From Polynucleobacter sp. 78F-HAINBA (lineage in GTDB: Bacteria > Pseudomonadota > Gammaproteobacteria > Burkholderiales > Burkholderiaceae), in NCBI RefSeq assembly GCF_018882325.1, contig NZ_JACVOQ010000005.1, positions 1 through 64,000 on the forward strand: a DNA stretch of 64,000 bases. Reading direction: 5' to 3'. The notes beneath the pieces were generated by a model. That model ran no database searches. It had not been told where the DNA came from and was given only the letters and a program-made list of their open reading frames with translations. The position numbers and the translations under genes were made by a program. This document shows, one piece after another, positions 28,820 through 37,625 of the stretch. The number at the start of each line of letters is the position of its first letter. Within the stretch, counting starts at the first letter, position 1.

Positions 28820-29594
28820 ACCAGTCGTAATCTACTGTGAGTGGTGCGTGATCTGAGAAGCGCTCATCTTTATACACAGCAGTATTTTTGGCGCTTGCCG
28901 CAATCCCTGGGGTAGTGATGTGATAATCGATACGCCAGCCGACGTTCTTCGCATAAGCCTGACCCCGATTACTCCACCAGGTGTAGCAGGACTCAGTCGC
29001 TTCGGGCTCTAGCTTTCTATAGACATCTACGTAACCGACTTTGCCAAATAGGTTTGTCAGCCAAGCCCGCTCCTCCGGTAAAAAGCCCGAGTTCTTCAGA
29101 TTGCCTTTCCAGTTCTTGAGGTCAATCTCATTGTGGGCAATATTCACATCCCCACACAGCACAATCTCGCGCCCTGACTTTTTGAGTTCAACTAGGTGTG
29201 GCAAGAAAGAGTCGAGATAACGATATTTAGCCTCCTGTCTTTCTGGTGAGCTTGAGCCTGAGGGCATATACACCGAGATTACTGACAGCTTCTTGAATCG
29301 GGCTTCTACATAGCGCCCCTCTGCATCAAACTCTTCATTGCCATAGCCATAGAGCACCTCATCAGGCTTGTGAGGGGTATAGATGCCACAACCGCTGTAA
29401 CCCTTTTTCTCAGCGTGATGAAAGAAGCCATGCAGCCCGTCTGGATTGAGGATGGCATCTTCCAAGTCGTCCTGCTGAGCTTTGAGCTCCTGCATGCAGA
29501 CAAAGTCAACCTTTTGTTTTACAACCCAAGGCATGAAGCCTTTTTTGACTGCAGAACGGATACCGTTGAGGTTGGCAGAAATGATGCGTAACAT
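28812..29594 (-). CDS. xth: Exodeoxyribonuclease III (AP endonuclease)
   Basis: A 260-residue EEP-superfamily nuclease for base-excision repair. Signature residues: N-terminal SANLNGIRSAVKKG, catalytic Glu in CMQELKAQ near residue 35, GDVNIAHNEIDLKN with Asp and Asn, and the C-terminal SDHAPLTVDYD with the essential His. Its start is only 8 bp from the divergent pyrE start. Confidence 0.94.
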   Translation of the reverse strand: MLRIISANLNGIRSAVKKGFMPWVVKQKVDFVCMQELKAQQDDLEDAILNPDGLHGFFHHAEKKGYSGCGIYTPHKPDEVLYGYGNEEFDAEGRYVEARFKKLSVISVYMPSGSSSPERQEAKYRYLDSFLPHLVELKKSGREIVLCGDVNIAHNEIDLKNWKGNLKNSGFLPEERAWLTNLFGKVGYVDVYRKLEPEATESCYTWWSNRGQAYAKNVGWRIDYHITTPGIAASAKNTAVYKDERFSDHAPLTVDYDWSI

Positions 29595-29604
29595 ATAGGC
29601 CTAT
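29595..29604. promoter_or_regulatory. Palindrome between the divergent start codons of xth and pyrE
   Basis: The ten bases ataggcctat are a perfect palindrome lying between (and overlapping) the two ATGs. There is no room for promoters, so each gene is transcribed from within the other's coding region, and the leaders of the two mRNAs are complementary. Confidence 0.5.
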
Positions 29605-30271
29605 GAGCTCAAAAAATTCTAATCAAGATAACTTTATTCAATTTGCCCTGGAGGCAAATGTTTTGTCGTTTGGGGAGTTTAAAACTAAAGCGGGTCGCCT
29701 TTCTCCTTATTTCTTTAATGCGGGTGGATTTAACGATGGCGCACGCTTAAGCGCCTTGGGTCGTTATTACGCCAAGGCTTTGCAAGAGTCTGGCCTGCAG
29801 TACGACATGCTTTATGGACCAGCCTATAAGGGCATCACTTTGGCTGCTGCCACTGCAATTGCTTTGGCCGATGCTGGCCGTAATGTGCCTTATGCCTACA
29901 ACCGTAAAGAAGCCAAAGATCATGGCGAAGGCGGTTCATTGGTCGGCGCCCCAGTTAAAGGCAAAGTAGTCATCATTGACGATGTGATTTCCGCGGGAAC
30001 ATCTGTCAGAGAGTCTGTGAAATTGATTCGCGATGCAGGCGCAGAGCCAGCAGCGGTATTGATTGCTTTAGATCGTATGGAAAAATCAGGGACTGCTACT
30101 GAGATTGGTGATAAGTCAGCAGTGCAGGCTGTTGAGCAAGAATTTGGATTGCCGGTAGTAGCGATTGCGAACTTGGCAGACTTGATGGCTTTCTTAACCA
30201 CCTCCAGCAATGCCGAGCTAACAAACTATTTGCCAGCAGTAAAAGACTATCGCGAGAAGTACGGTATTTAA
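29603..30271 (+). CDS. pyrE: Orotate phosphoribosyltransferase
   Basis: A 222-residue enzyme of pyrimidine synthesis that couples orotate to PRPP. The PRPP loop VVIIDDVISAGTSVRES near residues 122-138 and the KxxAKDHGEGG flexible loop near 98-106 are diagnostic. The start lies 8 bp from the divergent xth start. No Shine-Dalgarno sequence is obvious before the ATG (taggcct). Confidence 0.94.
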   Translation: MSSKNSNQDNFIQFALEANVLSFGEFKTKAGRLSPYFFNAGGFNDGARLSALGRYYAKALQESGLQYDMLYGPAYKGITLAAATAIALADAGRNVPYAYNRKEAKDHGEGGSLVGAPVKGKVVIIDDVISAGTSVRESVKLIRDAGAEPAAVLIALDRMEKSGTATEIGDKSAVQAVEQEFGLPVVAIANLADLMAFLTTSSNAELTNYLPAVKDYREKYGI

Positions 30272-30315
30272 TCTAAAGAGTAGCAGCCCTACATTTTCGC
30301 TCTTTAGATTTTTGT
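30270..30315 (+). terminator. Terminator-like hairpin after pyrE
   Basis: Perfect 11-bp arms, aatctaaagag (30270-30280) and ctctttagatt (30300-30310), enclose a 19-base loop and are followed by tttgttt. The right arm runs into the last codons of dapF, whose stop is at 30304-30306. Confidence 0.7.
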
Positions 30316-31206
30316 TTCGCCTTCAAATACGGTAATGGCAGGGCCTGTCATGGTGACGGGCTGAGCAACTTCATTGATCATGCCGCTCCAAGCAATTAGT
30401 AAATCGCCACCACGGGTATGCACTTTGACGGGAGAGTCGATTAAGCCACGACGAATGCCCGAGACTACTGCAGCGCACGCACCAGTGCCACAAGCGAGAG
30501 TCTCACCGGCGCCACGCTCATAGACGCGCAACTTGATTTCATTGCGATTGAGGATTTGCATATAACCAGCATTTACTCTTTTTGGAAATGCTGCATCTTT
30601 TTCGATTGATAGACCTTCTTCGAGTACGGGTGCGCTATCAACATCGCCCACTACTTGCACTGCATGGGGATTGCCCATCGACACAACGCCGATCCAGCTG
30701 TCGTGTGGAGCAGGCGTAGTAATAGGCAGGGCGTAGAGCATTTCATGAAACTCTTGCTTACTTGCTAAGCCGCTTGCGTTAAAAGGAATTTGGCTGTGCT
30801 CAAAAATCGGCGCGCCCATATCCACTTCCACCTGACCATCATCATGAGATCTCAATGTAAGAACGGTATGCGCTACTTCTACGCGCAAAGGATTTTTTGT
30901 GGAAAGACCTTGGTCGAGCACAAAGCGAACAAAGCAACGTGAACCGTTGCCGCATTGCTCAACTTCACCACCATCCGCATTAAAAATGCGATAACGAAAA
31001 TCTGCATCGGGACGAGTGGCTTTTTCAACGAGCAGAATTTGATCAGCACCAATGCCAAATTGGCGATGAGCTAGTTTCTGCCACTGCTCACGTGTGATGT
31101 CGCCGAGGTCTTGATCAATTCCATTGAGCACAATGAAATCGTTGCCGGCACCATGCATTTTGGTGAAGCGTAATGTGCGTGCAGGCTTGTTTAAATTCGT
31201 GCTCAA
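30304..31206 (-). CDS. dapF: Diaminopimelate epimerase
   Basis: A 300-residue epimerase of lysine and peptidoglycan precursor synthesis (LL- to meso-diaminopimelate). Both catalytic cysteines are visible: C of EQCGNGSRC near 87 and of [11 protein letters not shown] near 235. The MHGAGNDF signature opens the protein at about 18. It lies 11 bp downstream of the LpxL-like gene on the same strand, as part of a small envelope operon. Confidence 0.95.
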   Translation of the reverse strand: MSTNLNKPARTLRFTKMHGAGNDFIVLNGIDQDLGDITREQWQKLAHRQFGIGADQILLVEKATRPDADFRYRIFNADGGEVEQCGNGSRCFVRFVLDQGLSTKNPLRVEVAHTVLTLRSHDDGQVEVDMGAPIFEHSQIPFNASGLASKQEFHEMLYALPITTPAPHDSWIGVVSMGNPHAVQVVGDVDSAPVLEEGLSIEKDAAFPKRVNAGYMQILNRNEIKLRVYERGAGETLACGTGACAAVVSGIRRGLIDSPVKVHTRGGDLLIAWSGMINEVAQPVTMTGPAITVFEGETKI

Positions 31207-31217
31207 AAGAATTCCAA

Positions 31218-32117
31218 TTATTTGTAAAGACTTGGCTCGCCAGCTGGCCGATGTTTAAAGCGTTTGTGTACCCAATAGTACTCCGCCGGCCTTTCTCTAA
31301 CAAGGTCTTCAATGTATTTGTTTAAGCGTGCAGTATCGGCTTCCACATCATCCGTTGGAAAGTTGGGAAGTGGTGCGCTAATGTTGCAGGTATAAGCCTT
31401 ACGATCGGGATTCAAAGTGGTGGTCATGAGACAAACTTCTGCACCACTGAGTCTGGCTAAGCGTGAGACCGAAGTGATCGTATTGGTTTGGATTCCAAAG
31501 AAGGGAACAAAAACAGAGTCGCGTGGACCAAGATCAATATCAGGCGCAATAAAAATAAAGTTACCCGTTTGAATTTCACGAATCAGATCACGTAAGCGAC
31601 TTTGTCTCTCAATCGATTTGCCTCCAAAACGATTTCTCCATTCAATCATCTTTTGATTAAAGAATGGGTTCTTCATATTTTGGTAGAGGCCGGCACCGCG
31701 TGGCCAATCATGCTGACTGGCCAAAACAGAAAGCGCCATGAAGCCGCCCTCGAGTCCTACAAAGTGAGGATTGATCAAGAGTCGTGGCTTGCGATCGCCC
31801 AGCGTAATCGCGGAGTTAATCGTAACGATGTCAGTGATCTGCTTTCCGCTGCCGAGCCAAATCCGACTTCTCTCAATTACGCTACGTCCAAACAATTTCC
31901 AATGCTCTAGTGCAAGCGTATCAATTTCATCTTCGCTCAGATTGGGAAAGCAAAGACGAAGGTTGGTTTTAACAACTTTTACACGCTCATTCGGTATATG
32001 CGCCACTAACCAGCCGAGGCCATAGCCAATGTAAATGGTGAAGGTATAGGGCAGAAACGCAAAAAGACGCAGTAAGTTCAGCGCCAGAAAATTAAAAACG
32101 TTTTGTAACCAGGTCAT
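31218..32117 (-). CDS. Lipid A biosynthesis acyltransferase (LpxL/HtrB family), copy 2
   Basis: A 299-residue paralogue of the protein at 8046-8933, alike along its whole length. The HX4E motif is HFVGLE near 113-118, with [19 protein letters not shown] after it. It would add a secondary acyl chain to lipid A at the inner membrane. It lies between a further LpxL-like gene (25 bp upstream) and dapF (11 bp downstream). Which of the copies is LpxL and which LpxM cannot be decided by eye. Confidence 0.88.
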   Translation of the reverse strand: MTWLQNVFNFLALNLLRLFAFLPYTFTIYIGYGLGWLVAHIPNERVKVVKTNLRLCFPNLSEDEIDTLALEHWKLFGRSVIERSRIWLGSGKQITDIVTINSAITLGDRKPRLLINPHFVGLEGGFMALSVLASQHDWPRGAGLYQNMKNPFFNQKMIEWRNRFGGKSIERQSRLRDLIREIQTGNFIFIAPDIDLGPRDSVFVPFFGIQTNTITSVSRLARLSGAEVCLMTTTLNPDRKAYTCNISAPLPNFPTDDVEADTARLNKYIEDLVRERPAEYYWVHKRFKHRPAGEPSLYK

Positions 32118-32121
32118 GTTG

Positions 32122-32140
32122 AATAAATTATAAATTTATT
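32122..32140. repeat. AT-rich inverted repeat between the two acyltransferase genes
   Basis: Perfect 8-bp arms aataaatt and aatttatt flank a 3-base centre in the 25-bp gap between two minus-strand genes. It is too AT-rich to be a good terminator; it may be a processing site or chance. Confidence 0.35.
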
Positions 32141-32142
32141 AA

Positions 32143-33003
32143 CTAATTGCTTGGTGGTAATTCTGCTCCGCTGGGATGTTTGTAGCGGTTATAGGCCCAG
32201 ATGAATTGATTGGGCGCAACTAGGATCGCATTTTCAATGGCGACATTAAGTTCGGCGGCAGCAAGTATGGAGTCTTCAGAGAGCGGTGCCAATCTCTTGG
32301 CTTGCATCAACCAGCCTTTACCAAGACCTTTGCGTTTAGCGGTAAACATCACAACTGGCGTGTTGTTGCGATTGGCTAAGCGAGCGGGAAGTGGGGTCGT
32401 ATAGGCGGGGCGTCCGAAAAAGGGTACCCAAACACCTTCACCGCCGCTAGGCACTTGATCTGGAAGAATGCCAATGGCCTCTCCACGTGTCAGTGCCCGT
32501 GTCATTTGACGGACGCCATTCAGATTGGTGGGCACGAAATGCATATTGGGGTAGGCACGACCTTCTTCCACCACTTCGTTAAGCCATTCTTGGCGTGATG
32601 GGCGATAAAGGATGGTGGCTGGGAAGTGCTGGGCTAAGACTCGAGGAATGATTTCAAAGCCACCAAGGTGTGGAGTAAGCATGACTAAGCCATGACCTTC
32701 GTTAATAGCTTCCTCAACCAGATCCCAGTCCTGCACCTCGACTAGCTTGAGCGCCTTTGCTGGATTGCGCCAAATCCACAAACTGTCTGAGAAGAGCTGA
32801 CCTGAGGCCGCCGCCGCACGCCAGATTTGCAGGGGTAAATGATGACTCTTAACAACGGCCTCATATTGAGGGCGGAAAAGTGATCGATATTGCTTGGAGC
32901 CGACATAGGCCAGCACCCCTAAAGCAGCCCCAATCACCTGAACCAGGAATAAGGGCAATACCGCTATTGCAGCGAGGGTTAGCTTAAGAAGGAGTTTGCG
33001 CAC
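32143..33003 (-). CDS. Lipid A/lysophospholipid acyltransferase (LpxL family), divergent member
   Basis: A 286-residue acyltransferase more distant from the other two. It has an N-terminal membrane helix (about 5-33), the HX4E motif HLGGFE near 112-117, ILYRPSRQEWLNEVV, and GILPDQVPSGGEGVWVPFFG. By layout it is closer to the second, late-acting acyltransferase of betaproteobacteria. With copy 2 and dapF it forms an envelope operon. metK diverges from it, with the SAM-II leader in the gap. Confidence 0.88.
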   Translation of the reverse strand: MRKLLLKLTLAAIAVLPLFLVQVIGAALGVLAYVGSKQYRSLFRPQYEAVVKSHHLPLQIWRAAAASGQLFSDSLWIWRNPAKALKLVEVQDWDLVEEAINEGHGLVMLTPHLGGFEIIPRVLAQHFPATILYRPSRQEWLNEVVEEGRAYPNMHFVPTNLNGVRQMTRALTRGEAIGILPDQVPSGGEGVWVPFFGRPAYTTPLPARLANRNNTPVVMFTAKRKGLGKGWLMQAKRLAPLSEDSILAAAELNVAIENAILVAPNQFIWAYNRYKHPSGAELPPSN

Positions 33004-33052
33004 CCTCTAATGATATTCAATGCTGGCGCTAGGGCCAAATTTACTGAGTGGC

Positions 33053-33082
33053 TTGATGAATAAGGCGTTTTTCGGATAGAAT
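33053..33082 (+). promoter_or_regulatory. Predicted sigma-70 promoter of metK
   Basis: A -35 ttgatg (33053-33058) and a -10 tagaat (33077-33082), 18 bp apart, place the start of transcription at about 33089. That is the first base of the riboswitch P1 stem, which supports both predictions. Confidence 0.6.
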
Positions 33083-33086
33083 TCGT

Positions 33087-33146
33087 CTATCGCTGAGTTA
33101 AGGCAACTTGCAGGGCGATTCATAAATTCTGCTAAAGCGTCGCCGT
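33087..33146 (+). promoter_or_regulatory. SAM-II riboswitch upstream of metK
   Basis: SAM-II is a small H-type pseudoknot that binds S-adenosylmethionine. P1 arms are atcgc (33089-33093) and gcgat (33115-33119). The first loop holds tgagttaaggcaacttgcag, and after P1 comes cataaattctgctaaagc, which keeps the conserved ataaat and gctaaa blocks of the known Sargasso Sea SAM-II RNA. The pseudoknot can form between gcag (33110-33113) and ctgc (33129-33132), with ggc (33102-33104) near gcc (33142-33144). The metK Shine-Dalgarno (aaagga, about 33195) is some 50 bases beyond the aptamer, unusually far. Assigned by pattern recognition; a covariance search was not possible. Confidence 0.75.
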
Positions 33147-33206
33147 TGAAGTTCCTGGCACGTCGAGTTGTCCCATAGATCGTGTTAATTTTTAAAGGAA
33201 TATGCA

Positions 33207-34373
33207 ATGGCAAATGATTACTTCTTTACCTCAGAATCAGTTTCTGAAGGTCACCCCGATAAAGTAGCAGACCAAATCTCTGATGCCATCCTGGATTCAA
33301 TCCTGGCTCAGGACCCAACTGCACGTGTTGCTGCGGAAACTTTGTGTAATACCGGCTTGGTAGTTTTGGCTGGTGAGATCACAACGAACGCCAATGTGGA
33401 TTACATCCAAGTGGCTCGTAACACTTTGCGTGAAATTGGTTACGACAACACTGACTACGGTATTGATTACAAAGGTTGTGCGGTGTTGGTTGCTTATGAC
33501 AAGCAAAGTCCTGATATCGCTCAGGGTGTTGATAAAGCACATGACGACGGCTTAGATCAAGGTGCTGGTGACCAAGGCTTGATGTTTGGTTACGCCTGTG
33601 ACGAAACTGCAGAGCTCATGCCTTTGCCAATTCATTTGTCACACCGTTTAGTAGAGCGTCAATCTCAATTGCGCCGTGATGGCCGTTTGAATTGGTTGCG
33701 CCCAGATGCAAAGTCACAAGTGACCCTGCGTTACGTCGATGGCAAGCCTGACTCAATTGACACCGTGGTTCTCTCTACACAACATGATGAAGAAATTTCT
33801 CTCGAGAAATTGCGTGAAGCAGTCATCGAAGAAATCATCAAACCAGTCTTGCCAAAGCATTTGATCAAAGGCGCGATTAACTTTTTGGTAAACCCAACAG
33901 GTCGATTTGTTATCGGCGGCCCGCAAGGCGATTGCGGTCTGACAGGTCGCAAGATCATTGTGGACACCTACGGCGGTGCAGCCCCTCACGGTGGTGGCGC
34001 GTTCTCTGGTAAGGATCCATCCAAGGTTGACCGTTCCGCTGCCTATGCTGGTCGTTATGTAGCGAAGAACGTAGTTGCTGCTGGTTTGGCAAGCAAGTGC
34101 TTGATTCAGATCTCTTACGCGATTGGTGTTGCTAAACCAACTTCAGTGATGGTGAGCACCTTTGGTACTGGCAAGATCTCTGACGAGAAGATTGCGCAAT
34201 TGGTATCTGAGCACTTTGACTTGCGTCCAAAAGGCATCGTTAAGATGTTGAACCTCTTGCGTCCGATTTATCGCAAGACAGCTGCTTATGGCCACTTTGG
34301 TCGTGAGGAGCCGGAATTTACTTGGGAACAGTGCGATAAGGCGCCTGCCTTACGTGCAGCAGCTGGCTTGTAA
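33207..34373 (+). CDS. metK: S-adenosylmethionine synthetase
   Basis: A 388-residue enzyme that makes SAM from methionine and ATP. Signature motifs: [17 protein letters not shown] near residues 9-25, [12 protein letters not shown] near 118-129, and the glycine-rich [19 protein letters not shown] near 260-280. Its ribosome binding site is aaagga. It sits behind a SAM-II riboswitch, so it should be turned down when SAM is plentiful. ahcY and metF follow in the same direction. Confidence 0.97.
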   Translation: MANDYFFTSESVSEGHPDKVADQISDAILDSILAQDPTARVAAETLCNTGLVVLAGEITTNANVDYIQVARNTLREIGYDNTDYGIDYKGCAVLVAYDKQSPDIAQGVDKAHDDGLDQGAGDQGLMFGYACDETAELMPLPIHLSHRLVERQSQLRRDGRLNWLRPDAKSQVTLRYVDGKPDSIDTVVLSTQHDEEISLEKLREAVIEEIIKPVLPKHLIKGAINFLVNPTGRFVIGGPQGDCGLTGRKIIVDTYGGAAPHGGGAFSGKDPSKVDRSAAYAGRYVAKNVVAAGLASKCLIQISYAIGVAKPTSVMVSTFGTGKISDEKIAQLVSEHFDLRPKGIVKMLNLLRPIYRKTAAYGHFGREEPEFTWEQCDKAPALRAAAGL

Positions 34374-34423
34374 TCTGCTTTCTAGGTAGTAAATTTGCAG
34401 TTTGTTTTGTATTGAGGCGAAAT

Positions 34424-34451
34424 ATGGCGAAATTGATTACAATTTCGCCAT
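34424..34451. repeat. Perfect 12-bp inverted repeat with an extra direct half-site
   Basis: Arms atggcgaaattg (34424-34435) and caatttcgccat (34440-34451) flank the loop atta. A third copy of ggcgaaat lies just upstream at 34416-34423, in direct orientation. No T-run follows, so an intrinsic terminator for metK is doubtful. It ends about 4 bp before the SAH riboswitch and could be an operator for ahcY, or a stem in the metK-ahcY mRNA. Confidence 0.6.
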
Positions 34452-34454
34452 ACC

Positions 34455-34562
34455 TTCAAGGAGCGTTGCAAGGAATGCTGAGAACCAGCGTTTCCCCAGG
34501 CTTGAAGGGAGTGGACTCCTAGGTAACCCCAGAGTTTGCTAATTGCAACTGCGCTCGCTAAC
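34455..34562 (+). promoter_or_regulatory. SAH riboswitch upstream of ahcY
   Basis: The S-adenosylhomocysteine riboswitch turns on SAH-recycling genes when SAH builds up. The long P1 forms between gagcgttgca (34461-34470) and tgcaac-tgcgctc (34544-34556). Inside are the conserved ccaggcttg (34495-34503) and a variable hairpin with ggagtggactcc. The element ends about 60 bases before the ahcY ATG, close to its Shine-Dalgarno sequence (ggag). The match of both P1 strands and the gene downstream make the call strong. Confidence 0.88.
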
Positions 34563-34624
34563 CCATGATTCAATGGCTAGCGAGTTCCTACTCCAGCATT
34601 GGATCGTATTTAGCTGGAGCATTC

Positions 34625-36070
34625 ATGAGTACCGTTTCCGATTTAAACAACTTTGTAGCAACCCGTTGCGCTATTGCCGATATTTCTTTGGCTGACTTTG
34701 GCCGTAAAGAAATCGCCATTGCTGAAACTGAAATGCCAGGCCTCATCGCAATTCGCGACGAGTTCGCTTCGCAGCAACCATTGCGTGGCGCACGCATCAC
34801 TGGTTCATTGCACATGACCATTCAAACTGCAGTATTGATCGAGACGCTTGAAGCTCTCGGCGCTGAAGTGCAGTGGGCATCTTGCAATATTTTCTCTACA
34901 CAAGATCACGCTGCTGCAGCTATTGCTGCTAACGGCACTCCAGTGTTTGCGATCAAGGGCGAAACTCTTGAGCAGTACTGGGATTACACCCATCGTATTT
35001 TTGAGTGGGCTGATGGTGGCTTTACCAATATGATTTTGGATGATGGTGGCGATGCTACTTTGTTATTGCACCTCGGTGCACGCGCTGAAAAAGATCAAGC
35101 TTGCTTGAATCATCCAACAAGCGAAGAAGAAACTATTTTGTTCGCGGCTATTAAAAAGAAATTGGCGCAAGACCCAACTTGGTACTCCACACGCTTAGAA
35201 AAAGTAAAAGGCGTAACTGAAGAAACCACAACTGGTGTACATCGTCTCTATCAGATGTTCGCAAAAGGTGACTTGAAGTTCCCGGCAATTAATGTGAACG
35301 ATTCCGTTACTAAGAGCAAGTTCGATAACCTCTATGGTTGCCGCGAATCTTTAGTTGATGCGATCAAGCGCGCTACTGACGTCATGGTTGCCGGTAAGGT
35401 TGCAGTGGTTTGTGGTTACGGCGATGTGGGTAAAGGCTCAGCTCAAGCTCTACGTGCTTTGTCTGCTCAAGTTTGGGTTACTGAAGTAGATCCAATCTGC
35501 GCATTACAAGCAGCGATGGAAGGCTACCGCGTTGTCACAATGGATTACGCTGCAGATAAGGCAGACATCTTTGTTTCTGCAACAGGTAACTACCATGTGA
35601 TTACACATGACCACATGATCAAGATGAAGAACCAAGCCATCGTTTGTAATATCGGTCACTTCGATAACGAGATTGATGTTGCTGGTATCGACAAATACAA
35701 GTGGGAAGAAATCAAGCCACAAGTAGATCACGTGATTTTCCCAGCAGCTAATGGCAATCCTGAGAAGCGCATCATCATCCTGGCTAAAGGTCGTTTGGTT
35801 AACCTCGGTTGCGGCACAGGTCACCCATCTTATGTAATGAGTTCTTCATTTGCGAACCAAGTGATTGCGCAGATCGAATTGTGGAATGCAGTTGGCACAG
35901 ATAAATACCCAGTCGGCGTTTACACCTTGCCTAAGCATTTGGATGAGAAGGTTGCTCGTTTGCAGCTCAAGACATTGAATGCACAGTTAACTGTATTGTC
36001 AGATCAGCAAGCTTCATACATTGGCGTAACGAAGGAAGGCCCATACAAGGCTGACCACTACCGTTATTAA
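34625..36070 (+). CDS. ahcY: S-adenosylhomocysteine hydrolase (adenosylhomocysteinase)
   Basis: A 481-residue NAD-dependent enzyme splitting SAH into adenosine and homocysteine. The start is placed at 34625 ([10 protein letters not shown]) because it has a ribosome binding site (tggagc) and is the family N-terminus; an upstream ATG at 34565 would add 20 residues that overlap the end of the riboswitch. Motifs: [21 protein letters not shown] near the N-terminus, NAD site [10 protein letters not shown], and C-terminal KADHYRY. It is longer than the E. coli-independent eukaryotic form (432) by the usual bacterial insert. Confidence 0.96.
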   Translation: MSTVSDLNNFVATRCAIADISLADFGRKEIAIAETEMPGLIAIRDEFASQQPLRGARITGSLHMTIQTAVLIETLEALGAEVQWASCNIFSTQDHAAAAIAANGTPVFAIKGETLEQYWDYTHRIFEWADGGFTNMILDDGGDATLLLHLGARAEKDQACLNHPTSEEETILFAAIKKKLAQDPTWYSTRLEKVKGVTEETTTGVHRLYQMFAKGDLKFPAINVNDSVTKSKFDNLYGCRESLVDAIKRATDVMVAGKVAVVCGYGDVGKGSAQALRALSAQVWVTEVDPICALQAAMEGYRVVTMDYAADKADIFVSATGNYHVITHDHMIKMKNQAIVCNIGHFDNEIDVAGIDKYKWEEIKPQVDHVIFPAANGNPEKRIIILAKGRLVNLGCGTGHPSYVMSSSFANQVIAQIELWNAVGTDKYPVGVYTLPKHLDEKVARLQLKTLNAQLTVLSDQQASYIGVTKEGPYKADHYRY

Positions 36071-36126
36071 TTTGTACCCTTGCTAGATATTATTCAATAG
36101 AGAAATAGAGATACAGGCCCAAGATC

Positions 36127-36957
36127 ATGGAATTAAGCGTTGAATTCTTCCCTCCAAAAACACCTGAAGGTGAGAGCAAGCTGCATCTCGTGCGCGAGCG
36201 TTTTAGTGAAACGCTCAAGCCCGCTTTTTATTCTGTGACTTTTGGTGCTGGTGGCTCTACTCAATCCGGCACATTAAAAGTGGTGAGTGATATTCATGCT
36301 GCAGGCGCAGCGGTTGCCCCTCACTTATCTTGTGTTGGTAGCTCACGTGAAAGCGTGCGCGAAATGTTGAAGCAGTACCAAGCTTTAGGCGTTAAACGTA
36401 TCGTAGCTTTACGTGGCGACTTGCCATCTGGCATGGGTCAGTATGGTGAGTTCCATCACGCAAATGAATTAGTCGAATTTATTCGTGCTGAAACTGGTGA
36501 CTGGTTCCACATTGATGTGGCCGCATATCCAGAAAGTCATCCTCAGGCTAAGTCGCCAGCGACTGATGTGGATTTCTTTGTGCAGAAGATGAAGGCTGGA
36601 GCCAATTCGGCAGTGACTCAGTATTTCTATAACAGCGATGCGTACTTCCGCTTTGTTGATGAGGCGTATGACTTGGGCGTTACTCAGCCAGTGATCGCTG
36701 GAATTATGCCGATTACTAATAGCACTCAGTTGCTGCGTTTTTCAGATGCTTGTGGCGCAGAGATCCCGCGCTGGATTCGTTTGCGTTTGCAGTCTTATGG
36801 TGATGACACCGCTTCGATTCGTGCGTTTGGTGAAGAGGTAGTTACGGATCTTTGTGATCAACTCTTAACTGCTGGCGCTCCAGGATTGCATTTCTATTCA
36901 CTGAATCAAGCGGATGCCGTTTTAGCGATTGCAGACAATCTCAGTCTCAATAAGTAA
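36127..36957 (+). CDS. metF: 5,10-methylenetetrahydrofolate reductase
   Basis: A 276-residue flavoprotein that makes 5-methyl-THF, the methyl donor for methionine synthase. It begins ELSVEFFPPKTPEGESKL and has the VTFGAGGSTQSGT and RGDLP segments typical of MetF; the FAD-binding Asp is in LRGDLPSG. It lies 56 bp after ahcY in the same direction and overlaps the convergent 5-formyl-THF cyclo-ligase gene by 11 bp. Confidence 0.95.
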   Translation: MELSVEFFPPKTPEGESKLHLVRERFSETLKPAFYSVTFGAGGSTQSGTLKVVSDIHAAGAAVAPHLSCVGSSRESVREMLKQYQALGVKRIVALRGDLPSGMGQYGEFHHANELVEFIRAETGDWFHIDVAAYPESHPQAKSPATDVDFFVQKMKAGANSAVTQYFYNSDAYFRFVDEAYDLGVTQPVIAGIMPITNSTQLLRFSDACGAEIPRWIRLRLQSYGDDTASIRAFGEEVVTDLCDQLLTAGAPGLHFYSLNQADAVLAIADNLSLNK

Positions 36958-37579
36958 TTAATAAGCCTGACTCAGTCAGCATGGCATCCAAAGGTTCATC
37001 ATGCGTTTGAGCCTGCCATTGAGCATCATCTAATTTTTGCCAATCAAAGCCTATGCCGATGCATAGTAGGCTTGGTTTGGCTTTACGCAACTGAGCCAGG
37101 GTGCGGTCAAAGTAGCCACCCCCATACCCAAGGCGCCAATAATGTGTTTTATCGCCCACCTTGGATTCTGACCAGCCCACGCAGGGTATCAAGATGCAGT
37201 CTGGAGTGACTTGAGGTCTGCGGGGGTTATTAGGGTCTGGCTCCGGAACGCCATGGCGACTTGGAATTAGTAGATCGCCCTCTTGCCATGCATAAAAATC
37301 TAAATGTTTATCAGGGCGCGCAAAAGGGAGGGCCAGTGTTTTGCCTGCGCCACTCTCAGCCCAAGCTAATAAAGGAGGCCGCAGATCCAACTCATCTTGT
37401 ATAGGGCAATACAGGGCAATAGATTGAACTTGAGCGCCATGGGCGCCCAGAAAACTGGCTAGGCCAGCCGAAATAGCTTCTCGTGCCATCGGATAGCTTG
37501 CGCTAGCCGCAAACTGTTTCCTTTGGGCTAGTAAGTCCTGCCGTAGCGATTTTGGAGAATTGCCGTGCATATCGACCAT
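36947..37579 (-). CDS. 5-formyltetrahydrofolate cyclo-ligase
   Basis: A 210-residue ATP-dependent enzyme turning 5-formyl-THF into 5,10-methenyl-THF. The N-terminal SPKSLRQDLLAQRKQF holds the basic ATP-binding residues, and the C-terminal WRLGYGGGYFDRTLAQL motif is diagnostic. It returns a dead-end folate to the pool used by MetF, to which it is convergent with an 11-bp overlap. It diverges from the lytic transglycosylase gene with 46 bp between starts. Confidence 0.9.
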   Translation of the reverse strand: MVDMHGNSPKSLRQDLLAQRKQFAASASYPMAREAISAGLASFLGAHGAQVQSIALYCPIQDELDLRPPLLAWAESGAGKTLALPFARPDKHLDFYAWQEGDLLIPSRHGVPEPDPNNPRRPQVTPDCILIPCVGWSESKVGDKTHYWRLGYGGGYFDRTLAQLRKAKPSLLCIGIGFDWQKLDDAQWQAQTHDEPLDAMLTESGLLITY

Positions 37580-37625
37580 TATCAGGCGAAAATTAAGAGA
37601 TATAGTAAATCGATAAGGTAAGACG

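Noticed and set aside
33007..33213. Minus-strand open frame in the metK leader
   Set aside because: It lies on the antisense of the promoter and SAM-II element, has no ribosome binding site and no recognisable protein pattern.
34565..34624. Upstream ATG for ahcY
   Set aside because: It would put 20 non-family residues ahead of the protein and starts right at the riboswitch; the ATG at 34625 has the Shine-Dalgarno sequence.
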